The translations under genes and the position numbers were made by a program. Below are positions 1 through 6,441 of a DNA stretch of 7,901 nucleotides, one piece after another. Each line of letters begins with the position of its first letter. The first letter of the stretch is position 1. Location of the stretch: the NCBI GenBank assembly GCA_903887035.1, contig CAISOG010000014.1:1-7901 (forward strand). Direction: 5' to 3'. The notes beneath the pieces are model-generated. The model saw only the letters and a program-made list of their open reading frames with translations, was not told the DNA's origin and made no database searches. This DNA comes from an uncultured Holosporaceae bacterium. Lineage in GTDB: Bacteria; Pseudomonadota; Alphaproteobacteria; CAISOG01.

Positions 1-2
1 AA

Positions 3-239
3 ACTGATCTGTACAAAGTGAACTGTCAATTATTTGGAAGCGACGAAAAAAATATCTGTTATGCATCTCAAAGATTGTCCGCAAATGGCAACAGTCGCTA
101 CGTTGATATTTTGATAAATACTGGCGAATGTGGTGCGCGATATTTTATTGGGTCAAAAATGACTCTGATTGACAACAAACCACATGCGGTAGACAACTAT
201 CAAATTCCATACAAAAATATTCCCGAACGTCCTATCTGA
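3..239 (+). CDS. Unrecognised protein, 3' end only
   Basis: The reading frame is open to the left window edge and ends with TGA at 237-239, so this is probably the last 78 residues of a longer gene. A GTG at 18 could serve as a start, but I see no ribosome binding site in the few bases before it. I do not recognise the protein. The visible part is soluble-looking, mixed polar and hydrophobic, with two cysteines in the first half and a third in INTGECGARYF, and ends IPYKNIPERPI. No signal peptide, membrane helix or catalytic motif can be seen. Base composition is 37% GC (89 of 240 bases counted), far below the roughly 58% of the genes to the right, which suggests acquired DNA. It stops about 18 bp before a tRNA-like fragment. 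Existence of a real gene is likely but not certain; no function is proposed. Confidence 0.5.
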   Translation, partial: TDLYKVNCQLFGSDEKNICYASQRLSANGNSRYVDILINTGECGARYFIGSKMTLIDNKPHAVDNYQIPYKNIPERPI

Positions 240-256
240 AGATATTGATCCCTAAG

Positions 257-282
257 TGCGCCCTGGTAGGATTCGAACCAAC
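257..282 (-). other. tRNA 3'-end fragment (possible att site or tRNA remnant)
   Basis: Read on the minus strand, 282-266 forms a T arm: stem GTTGG, loop TTCGAAT, stem CCTAC, with one T-T mismatch in the middle of the stem. It runs directly into CAGGGCGCA, which resembles a 3' acceptor strand plus discriminator base; the next bases are CTT rather than CCA. If the acceptor strand is AGGGCGC, there is one extra base after the T stem. Upstream on the same strand (about 283-345) there is no matching 5' acceptor strand, D arm or believable anticodon arm, so this is not a complete tRNA. Such isolated 3' ends are typical of attachment sites left by tRNA-targeting integrases, or of decayed tRNAs. It lies at the change from 37% GC to GC-rich sequence. 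Confidence 0.55.
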
Positions 283-305
283 ACACGCAGTTGCATCACT
301 TCTTG

Positions 306-335
306 TTGACGGCTGGCGGGTTGGCTGGCTATGGT
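306..335 (+). promoter_or_regulatory. Candidate sigma-70 type promoter for the CADD gene
   Basis: TTGACG at 306-311 matches five of six -35 bases, and TATGGT at 330-335 matches four of six -10 bases, with an 18-bp spacer. Inside the spacer GGCTGGC occurs twice (311-317 and 323-329), 12 bp apart, which could be an operator or just GC-rich chance. The site would give a leader of about 90 bases carrying runs of G at 337-341 (upstream of or near the start), 352-356 and 358-360. No other function is visible in 283-416. This is a pattern match only. Confidence 0.3.
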
Positions 336-416
336 AGGGGGCATTTGGCGAGGGGGCGGGACGTTCTCTACCCCCCTGCCTGCCTCCATCGCTTTTCACC
401 CTTTCTATCTTGCTAT

Positions 417-422
417 AAAGGA
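417..422 (+). promoter_or_regulatory. Ribosome binding site deciding the CADD start
   Basis: AAAGGA ends 8 bases before the ATG at 431. A TTG at 425 in the same frame is only 2 bases from it, too close to be used, so ATG 431 is the better start. Confidence 0.7.
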
Positions 423-430
423 TTTTGACC

Positions 431-1159
431 ATGACCCCTAATGCCACCGCTGTCAGCGCTGTTGCCAACGCCCTGGACGCCGCCATTCGGCCGCTGAACA
501 TCCTGGATCACCCCCTGTACCAACTGTGGAACCATGGTGAACTGCCGAAAGAGGTGATCAGCCTGTACGCTCGCCAATACCACCACCATGTTGACGCCTT
601 TCCCCGTTACATCAGCGCGATTCACAGCAATTGTGCCGATATGGCCGCCCGCCAAATGCTGTTGGAGCATTTGATTGAGGAGGAGTCCGAAACCGCTACC
701 AAATCCAGCCACCCAACCCTGTGGCGCCAATTTGCAATCGGGCTGGGCAACAGCCTGGAAGCGGTTGAGGCGGAACGCCCTCTGGCCAACACCAGCGCGC
801 TGGTACAGCTGTTTTTTGACAAATGCCGCCAATCTTATGCGGCCGGCCTGGGCATTCTTTACGCCTATGAATCCCAAGTGCCCGAAGTCGCCGACTTTAA
901 AATTAAGGCGCTGCAAAACTTCTACAACGTGCAGGATGCCCGCACCCTGAGCTTTTTTGAGGTGCACCGTGAGGCCGATGTGCATCACCGCCACGAAATC
1001 GCCAGCCTGATTGCCGCCCTGTCACCCGCTGAGCAGGCGGAGGCTAAGGCCGCAGCTGAGGAGGGCGCCCGCGCCCTGTGGCAATTCCTGGATGGCGTGG
1101 CCGAAGCCGCCAACCTGGATCTGGCCAATATGGATATGGACTGCGCGGTCATGCAATAA
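431..1159 (+). CDS. CADD-family self-sacrificing p-aminobenzoate synthase
   Basis: The 242-residue product belongs to the CADD/PqqC/TenA-like heme-oxygenase-fold family, close to chlamydial CADD (CT610). Known members replace the usual PabABC route: a dimetal centre activates oxygen and the enzyme cuts pABA out of its own tyrosine for folate synthesis. Aligned by eye to Chlamydia trachomatis CADD, all six metal ligands are present: Glu84, His94, Glu147, His179, Asp183 and His186. The sacrificial tyrosine is Tyr30 (LDHPLYQLW), the second tyrosine Tyr146, and the catalytic lysine Lys157. The family block HHHVDAFPRYISAIHSNC spans 51-68. The protein should be cytosolic and all-helical. About three residues are inserted between Glu84 and His94 relative to the chlamydial protein. 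The C-terminus (about 196-242) is alanine-rich and less conserved. The gene stands alone on the plus strand and converges on maeB. Family assignment is firm; pABA activity is inferred from residues. Confidence 0.9.
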   Translation: MTPNATAVSAVANALDAAIRPLNILDHPLYQLWNHGELPKEVISLYARQYHHHVDAFPRYISAIHSNCADMAARQMLLEHLIEEESETATKSSHPTLWRQFAIGLGNSLEAVEAERPLANTSALVQLFFDKCRQSYAAGLGILYAYESQVPEVADFKIKALQNFYNVQDARTLSFFEVHREADVHHRHEIASLIAALSPAEQAEAKAAAEEGARALWQFLDGVAEAANLDLANMDMDCAVMQ

Positions 1160-1179
1160 CCGCCGTTTCCGGCTATTCC

Positions 1180-1218
1180 AAAAGGGGCATGGGTCTGAAC
1201 GACTCATGCCCCTTTTTT
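1180..1218. terminator. Bidirectional intrinsic terminator between the CADD gene and maeB
   Basis: Bases 1180-1195 pair with 1201-1216 as a 16-bp stem (one G-T pair) around a 5-base loop, TGAAC. The core is AAAAGGGGCATG against CATGCCCCTTTT. Six T residues (1213-1218) end the plus-strand side, and the A run at 1180-1183 gives four T residues on the minus strand. It starts 20 bp after the CADD stop and lies about 90 bp beyond the maeB stop, so it can end both converging transcripts. The plus-strand direction looks stronger. Confidence 0.85.
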
Positions 1219-1305
1219 GTGTAAATTTTAAAGCGATGGGGACGGCCAGACTGGCGCGTGTCCACCAGCCTAACGCTTCTTAAGAGCAAATGGGAGGGAA
1301 ATGCG

Positions 1306-3618
1306 TTAAACCGCGTATTCCAGCAGGGCTGCGCCGTCACCCTGTTCCCCCTCCGCGACCGCGGCATCAAAGCTGGCAATCGCCGCCAGGTTCATGATGC
1401 CCCGCACCGTCACCGACGCGCTGGCCAGATGAATCGGCTGCGCCGCGCCCAGCAGGATGGGGCCAATCGGCAAGCCATCCCCCACCACCTTGGTCATGTT
1501 ATAGGCAATGTTGGCGGCGTCCAAATTGGGGAAGATAAACAAATTGGCGCTGCCCTGCAGGGTGTTTTCGGGGTACAGCCGTTGCCGAATCCCCTCCTGC
1601 ACCGCGGCATCGGCATGCATTTCCCCCTCAATTTCCAGGGTGGGATCCAACACCCGCACCCGTTGCAACACCTCACGCATTTTCATCGCGCTGGGGCTAT
1701 CATCTGTCCCAAAGTTGGAATGGGATAACAGGGCAACCTTTGGCACAATGCCAAAATCGCGCACCCGTTGCGCCGCCATCAGGGTGATTTCGGCCAGCTC
1801 AGCCGCGCTGGGATCCTGATTGACATAGGTATCGCACCAGAACCAAAAACCCTTCGGCAACACCAACACATTCAACGCCGCAAACACATTGGCCTTTGGC
1901 ATCAGGCCAATGACGTTGCGCACCGCCAACAAATGATCGGGATAGCGGCCGTTAACCCCACAAACGGCGGCATCCGATTGCCCCGTTTTGACCAGCAGGC
2001 AGGCCAACAGGGTCGGATCGCTGCGTACCGCCTGTTTGGCAATCGCGGGGGAAATGCCGCGCCGCGCCATCAGGTGATGATACAGCTGCACCAAATGATC
2101 CAACCCCTCATTGTCTTCGGGATTGACCAGTTGGCAATCTTGGCCGGGAACAAAACGCAGCCCCAGGCTGGCCACCATCCGCGCCAAAACAGCGGGACGG
2201 CCAATCAGGATTGGCACCGCCAACCCCTCATCCAAAATGCCCTGCACCGCGCGCAGCACCCGTTCATTCTCCCCCTCGGCAAACACCACCCGTTTGGGCT
2301 TTTGGCGCGCCTTATCCATCACGGGACGCATCACCAGGCCGGATCGGAACACAAAAGTGCTAAGGCGCTGTTTATAGGCGTCAAAATTTTCGATCGGGCG
2401 GGTGGCAACCCCGCTTTCCATCGCCGCCTTGGCAACAGCGGGCGCCAATTCGGTAATCAACCGTGGGTCAAACGGCTTAGGAATGATGTAGTCGGTACCA
2501 AAGGTCAGGGTTTGCCCGCTATAGGCATTGGCAACCACCTCCGACGGCTCCGCCAGCGCCAAATCGGCCAGCGCCTTCACGCAGGCAATTTTCATCGCAT
2601 CGTTAATCTGGGTTGCCCCCACGTCCAACGCCCCACGGAAAATATAGGGGAAACACAGCACGTTGTTGACCTGGTTGGGATAATCGCTGCGCCCCGTCGC
2701 GATAATGGCATCGTCACGCACCGATCGCACCAAATCTGGCCGAATCTCCGGCTCTGGATTGGCCAGCGCCATCACCACCGGTTTGGCGGCCATAGTGTCC
2801 ACCATCTCTGGCTTTACCACCCCCGCCGCCGACAGCCCCAAAAAGACGTCGGCGTCGATCATCGCCTCACCCAGCGTGCGCATATCGGTGGGGCGGGCAT
2901 AGCGCCCCTTAAACTCATCCATATGCTCTTCCCGCCCCTCATGCACCACACCGTTCAAATCGGTCAGGACGATGTTATCGGGGCGCAGCCCCATGGTGAC
3001 CAGCATATCGACGCAGGCCAGGGCGGCTGCCCCCGCGCCCGACGTGACCAACCGCACCTCATCAATCTTTTTGTCGACCAGGCGCAGGGCGTTGACCACC
3101 GCCGCCGCCACGATAATCGCCGTGCCATGCTGATCGTCATGGAAAACGGGGATATTCATCCGCTCCTTCAGCAGCCGTTCGACCAGAAAACATTCAGGCG
3201 CCTTAATGTCTTCCAGATTGATACCGCCAAAGGTCGGCTCCAGCGCGGCAATCACCTCAACCAACTTATGCGGATCCAGCTCATCAACCTCAATATCAAA
3301 CACATCGATATTGGCGAACTTCTTGAACAGCACCGCCTTACCCTCCATCACTGGCTTAGACGCCAGCGGGCCAATATTGCCCAGCCCCAACACCGCCGTC
3401 CCATTGCTGATAACCGCCACCAAATTCCCGCGGGAGGTGTAGTCGCTGACGCTGGCAGGATTTTCGACAATCGCTTCACAGGCGGCCGCCACCCCCGGGG
3501 AATAGGCCAATGCCAAATCCTTTTGGTTGACCAACGGCTTGGTGGCGACAATCGCCAATTTGCCGGGGGTTGGGAATTGGTGATAATCCAAAGCCTTTTG
3601 TTGAAAGTTTTTGTCCAT
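1306..3618 (-). CDS. maeB: Malic enzyme fused to phosphotransacetylase-like domain
   Basis: The 770-residue product oxidatively decarboxylates malate to pyruvate with NAD or NADP, a cytosolic anaplerotic step that also yields reducing power. Residues 1-425 are the malic enzyme: YSPGVA with catalytic Tyr39, Lys94 in the GKAVLFKKF block, metal-site acidic residues in LEDIKAPE (Glu136, Asp137) and FHDDQHGT (Asp161, Asp162), nucleotide-binding SGAGAAALA at 193-201, and ANPEPEI at 285-291. Residues about 430-750 form a PTA_PTB domain. In chimeric malic enzymes of this length the domain is usually described as regulatory, binding acetyl-CoA, rather than as an active transacetylase. The length matches the long MaeB/Dme/Tme class. 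ATG at 3618 is the natural N-terminus (MDKNFQQKALDYH); only a weak AGG lies upstream. The sequence does not tell me whether it prefers NAD or NADP. It lies 136 bp downstream of ilvB, so it may have its own promoter. Confidence 0.95.
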   Translation of the reverse strand: MDKNFQQKALDYHQFPTPGKLAIVATKPLVNQKDLALAYSPGVAAACEAIVENPASVSDYTSRGNLVAVISNGTAVLGLGNIGPLASKPVMEGKAVLFKKFANIDVFDIEVDELDPHKLVEVIAALEPTFGGINLEDIKAPECFLVERLLKERMNIPVFHDDQHGTAIIVAAAVVNALRLVDKKIDEVRLVTSGAGAAALACVDMLVTMGLRPDNIVLTDLNGVVHEGREEHMDEFKGRYARPTDMRTLGEAMIDADVFLGLSAAGVVKPEMVDTMAAKPVVMALANPEPEIRPDLVRSVRDDAIIATGRSDYPNQVNNVLCFPYIFRGALDVGATQINDAMKIACVKALADLALAEPSEVVANAYSGQTLTFGTDYIIPKPFDPRLITELAPAVAKAAMESGVATRPIENFDAYKQRLSTFVFRSGLVMRPVMDKARQKPKRVVFAEGENERVLRAVQGILDEGLAVPILIGRPAVLARMVASLGLRFVPGQDCQLVNPEDNEGLDHLVQLYHHLMARRGISPAIAKQAVRSDPTLLACLLVKTGQSDAAVCGVNGRYPDHLLAVRNVIGLMPKANVFAALNVLVLPKGFWFWCDTYVNQDPSAAELAEITLMAAQRVRDFGIVPKVALLSHSNFGTDDSPSAMKMREVLQRVRVLDPTLEIEGEMHADAAVQEGIRQRLYPENTLQGSANLFIFPNLDAANIAYNMTKVVGDGLPIGPILLGAAQPIHLASASVTVRGIMNLAAIASFDAAVAEGEQGDGAALLEYAV

Positions 3619-3638
3619 AGTGGGATGCCTAACAGTTT

Positions 3639-3687
3639 GAAAAAGGGGAAGAGAAAAGAAATAATGGAAAGGAGAAAATGGAGAGAA
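3639..3687. other. Polypurine/polypyrimidine tract in the ilvB-maeB gap
   Basis: Forty-nine bases on the plus strand are purines apart from three T residues (3662, 3665, 3679). On the minus strand this gives a C/T-rich stretch ending about 20 bases before the maeB start, so the maeB leader RNA would be pyrimidine-rich and poorly structured. In the rest of the 3619-3754 gap I found no convincing promoter or terminator. Confidence 0.6.
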
Positions 3688-3754
3688 TTGTTGACGATCG
3701 ACTGATGACAGCCTGGCAAGTCATCCATGCCGCATCACAACAAAGCGTGCAAGA

Positions 3755-5530
3755 TTAAACCAACGCTGCCCCCTCCTCACTGGCGGGGGCAATATCCTCC
3801 TCAGCGCTCAGAATCATTTGGTGGTGGCCAGCCCCGCTGGGAATCATCGGATAGCAATTTTCGCGCTGATCCACGCACACATCGACCAACACGGGGCCGG
3901 GGGTGGCCATCATCTCATCAATCACGCCATCCAAATCATCAACGCTGTGCGCCCGCAGGCCAACCATGCCATAAGCCTGTGCCAATTTGACAAAATCGGG
4001 CAGGGAATCGCTGTAGCTATGGGCATAACGGCCACCGAACATCAGCTCCTGCCACTGCCGCACCATCCCCATCCATTGGTTGTTCAGGATGAAAATTTTG
4101 ACGGGCAGCTGGTACTGCATGGCGGTCGACAGCTCCTGAATATTCATCTGGATGGAGGCCTCACCAGCGATATCGATAACCAGCGCATCGGGAAAGGCCA
4201 TTTGCACCCCAATCGCCGCGGGGAATCCATAGCCCATCGTCCCCAACCCGCCGCTGGTCATCCACCGATTGGGCAGGTCGAATTTGAAATGCTGCGCCGC
4301 CCACATCTGATGCTGCCCCACCTCGGTCGTGATATAGGTATCGCGGCCACTGGCACGGGTTTTTTCATATAGCCGTTGAATGGCGTATTGCGGCTTAATG
4401 ACGGGATCGTTGCGCTTAAAACTTAGGGAGTTTACGGCGCGCCAGGCCGCAATCTGATCCCACCAGGGTTGCAACGCCTGACGATTACTCTGATAGCCCT
4501 TAGCCTGCCACAGCCCCAATATCTGCCGCAACACCTCCTGCACATCGCCGACAATACCGATATCCACCGCCACATTTTTGTTGATGGAGGAGGGGTCGAT
4601 GTCGATATGAATTTTTTTCGAGCGCGGCGAAAACTCGCTCAACTTGCCCGTCACCCGATCATCAAAACGCGCGCCAACGTTAATCAACAGGTCGCATTCA
4701 TGCATCGCCAAATTGGCCTCATAGGTGCCATGCATCCCCAACATGCCCAAAAACTGCGGGTCATTGGCGGGAAATGCCCCCAACCCCATCAGGGTCAGGG
4801 TGCAGGGAAAGCCGGTCAGCCGCACCAGATCCGTCATCAGCCGACTTGCCTCAGTCCCCGAATTGATAATGCCGCCGCCGCCATAGAACACAGGCCGCTT
4901 GGCGGCGTGAATCAGCTCCACCGCTTCATGAATGCTGGCAACATCGCCCTTGGTTTTGGGACGATAGCTGGGATGGGCAAACTGGCTGGCGGGCTTATAG
5001 GCGGTGGTGGCCAGCTGAATATCTTTGGGCAGGTCGATAACCACGGGGCCTGGCCGCCCACTTTTGGCAACATAGATCGCTTCGTGCATGATGCGCGGCA
5101 AATCCTCAATCCGCTTGACCAGGTAATTGTGCTTGGTGCAGGCGCGGGTAATGCCCACCGTATCCGCCTCCTGAAACGCATCGCTGCCAATCAAATGGGT
5201 GGGCACCTGGCCGGTCAGGCACAGAATGGGAATGCTATCCATCAGCGCATCGGTCAGCCCCGTCACCGCGTTGGTTGCCCCCGGGCCCGAGGTGACCAAC
5301 AGCACCCCGACCTTATTGCTGGCGCGGGCATACCCCTCCGCCGCGTGCGCCGCCGCCTGTTCATGCCGCACCAGGATATGTTGCACGGCGTCCTGGCGAA
5401 AAATTTCGTCATACAGGGGCAACACCGCCCCGCCAGGATAACCAAAGATGGTATCCACCCCATGCTCCGCCAGGGCGCGCAAAACAATCTGGGCACCTGT
5501 CAGTTGGTTGGTGGTGGCTTGGTCAGTCAT
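3755..5530 (-). CDS. ilvB: Acetolactate synthase large (catalytic) subunit
   Basis: The 591-residue product is the thiamine-diphosphate (ThDP) enzyme that condenses two pyruvates to 2-acetolactate, the first common step to valine, leucine and pantothenate (and, with 2-ketobutyrate, isoleucine). Its three domains are visible. The N-terminal PYR domain (about 10-175) has IFGYPGGAVLPLYD and catalytic Glu57 in RHEQAAAHAAEGYAR. The central FAD-type domain (about 200-340) has NVGARFDDRVTGK. The C-terminal PP domain (about 380-560) has MTSGGLGTMGYGFPAAIG and the ThDP/metal motif from AGEAS (455-459) to Asn483-Asn484. The GDG usually heading that motif is AGE here, a variant I recall in alphaproteobacterial enzymes. 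The C-terminal ENCYPMIPSG block supports true acetolactate synthase over other ThDP enzymes. The start is ATG 5530; no clear ribosome binding site precedes it. It follows panC by 42 bp, and no regulatory subunit gene (ilvN/ilvH) follows. Confidence 0.95.
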   Translation of the reverse strand: MTDQATTNQLTGAQIVLRALAEHGVDTIFGYPGGAVLPLYDEIFRQDAVQHILVRHEQAAAHAAEGYARASNKVGVLLVTSGPGATNAVTGLTDALMDSIPILCLTGQVPTHLIGSDAFQEADTVGITRACTKHNYLVKRIEDLPRIMHEAIYVAKSGRPGPVVIDLPKDIQLATTAYKPASQFAHPSYRPKTKGDVASIHEAVELIHAAKRPVFYGGGGIINSGTEASRLMTDLVRLTGFPCTLTLMGLGAFPANDPQFLGMLGMHGTYEANLAMHECDLLINVGARFDDRVTGKLSEFSPRSKKIHIDIDPSSINKNVAVDIGIVGDVQEVLRQILGLWQAKGYQSNRQALQPWWDQIAAWRAVNSLSFKRNDPVIKPQYAIQRLYEKTRASGRDTYITTEVGQHQMWAAQHFKFDLPNRWMTSGGLGTMGYGFPAAIGVQMAFPDALVIDIAGEASIQMNIQELSTAMQYQLPVKIFILNNQWMGMVRQWQELMFGGRYAHSYSDSLPDFVKLAQAYGMVGLRAHSVDDLDGVIDEMMATPGPVLVDVCVDQRENCYPMIPSGAGHHQMILSAEEDIAPASEEGAALV

Positions 5531-5572
5531 TCTAATGTTTTAACAGCCCACCCGCCTTGAAACAAGACCGCG

Positions 5573-6439
5573 TTACAGCGATAACGGCAAATTGTCGATT
5601 AAGCGGGTTTGCTGGGGCGGGGCGCCCAAACGGGCGGCGGTCAACAGACGATATTGGCCACTGGCAAGCTTTTCTGTTGGGGCAACCGCCGCCAAGCTGT
5701 TGGCATCGCGCAGTTCCAGATAATCGACACTGGCATAACCCGCCGCCAACAACCGATCCACCCCCTGTTGGCAGGCGATGGCGGGCGGGATGCCAGCCTG
5801 CAACTGTGCCGCCACCGATTGCAGGGTTTGGGGAATCGCCGCCGCCTGTTGCCGCTGAGCGGGGGTCAGGTACAGGTTGCGCGACGATTGCGCCAGCCCG
5901 TCATCCTCCCGCACGGTTGGCACCCCCACCACCCGCAGCGGCAGGTTGAAATCCTGCACCATTTGCCGCACCACATGCAGCTGTTGATAGTCTTTTTCGC
6001 CAAAATAGGCGGCCGTCGGTTGGGTCAGGGTGAACAGCTTTAGCACCACGGTTGCTACCGCATCGAAATGACCAGGGCGGAAATGACCGCACAGCTGATT
6101 GGCAATCGCCCCCACCACCACGCTGGTTTGATAATCGGGCGGGTACATCGCCGCCACGCTGGGCAAAAACACCGCATCCACCCCTTCCTTTTCCAACAAG
6201 GCCAAATCCTGCGCCTCTGGACGGGGATAGCGATCATAGTCCTCATGGGGGCCAAATTGGCGGGGGTTAACGAAAATGCTAACGATCACCTGTTGATGGG
6301 TGCGGCGGGCTGGCCGAACCAGGTTCAAATGCCCCTCATGCAGCGCCCCCATGGTGGGAATCAGGCCAAGGTCATCGCCACCGACGGTTTCCCGCCATGC
6401 CCGAAGCGATTCCAAATCGCGTAGCAGCGCCATCGCCAT
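5573..6439 (-). CDS. panC: Pantothenate synthetase (pantoate--beta-alanine ligase)
   Basis: The 288-residue cytosolic enzyme uses ATP to join pantoate and beta-alanine, giving pantothenate, AMP and pyrophosphate. The nucleotidyltransferase signature PTMGALHEGHLNLV (28-41) carries His34 and His37; FGEKDYQQ (146-153) carries the ATP-binding Lys149 and Asp150; SSRN at 185-188 is the KMSKS-like loop. Length is normal for the family. Three places depart from the usual residues as I remember them: Arg60 in FVNPRQFG (normally Thr or Met), Gln184 before SSRN (normally Met), and GHFDAV at 124-129 (normally ending GV). The first of two close ATG codons (6439 and 6433) is preferred: AAAGAGG inside the end of panB lies 6 bases before it. 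Only 2 bp separate it from the panB stop, so translation is probably coupled. Confidence 0.94.
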   Translation of the reverse strand: MAMALLRDLESLRAWRETVGGDDLGLIPTMGALHEGHLNLVRPARRTHQQVIVSIFVNPRQFGPHEDYDRYPRPEAQDLALLEKEGVDAVFLPSVAAMYPPDYQTSVVVGAIANQLCGHFRPGHFDAVATVVLKLFTLTQPTAAYFGEKDYQQLHVVRQMVQDFNLPLRVVGVPTVREDDGLAQSSRNLYLTPAQRQQAAAIPQTLQSVAAQLQAGIPPAIACQQGVDRLLAAGYASVDYLELRDANSLAAVAPTEKLASGQYRLLTAARLGAPPQQTRLIDNLPLSL

Positions 6440-6441
6440 GA

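Noticed and set aside
255..345. A complete tRNA gene on the minus strand
   Set aside because: No 5' acceptor strand, D arm or pairing anticodon stem can be found upstream of the T arm at the required spacing.
411..419. TGCTATAAA as an extended -10 promoter for the CADD gene
   Set aside because: A start about 7 bases on (near 426) would leave out the ribosome binding site AAAGGA at 417-422, which is well spaced from ATG 431. The overlap is better explained as the ribosome binding site.
455..484. Loss of the GDG head of the thiamine-diphosphate motif in IlvB as a sign of inactivity
   Set aside because: The AGEAS form is, to my knowledge, normal in alphaproteobacterial acetolactate synthases; the rest of the motif and the catalytic Glu57 are intact. 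The coordinates given here are protein residues of IlvB.
232..501. An 89-codon minus-strand frame that includes the phrase VGSNPTRAH
   Set aside because: That phrase is a typical false translation of a tRNA T arm, and the frame overlaps the start of the CADD gene. It supports the tRNA fragment rather than a protein.
1768..3705. A 645-codon open frame on the plus strand across maeB and its leader
   Set aside because: It lies antisense to a clear malic enzyme, is rich in His, Arg, Gln and Asn as expected of a mirror frame, and matches no family. It is a by-product of codon use in maeB.
3619..3754. A terminator after ilvB or a promoter for maeB
   Set aside because: Only a 4-bp GCGT/ACGC pairing is visible near the ilvB stop, and the TTGCCA or TTGCAC candidates have no believable -10 partner at 16-18 bp.
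4469..5560. A 363-codon open frame on the plus strand across ilvB
   Set aside because: Antisense to a well-conserved acetolactate synthase, with the same His/Arg/Gln/Gly-rich mirror composition and no recognisable domain.
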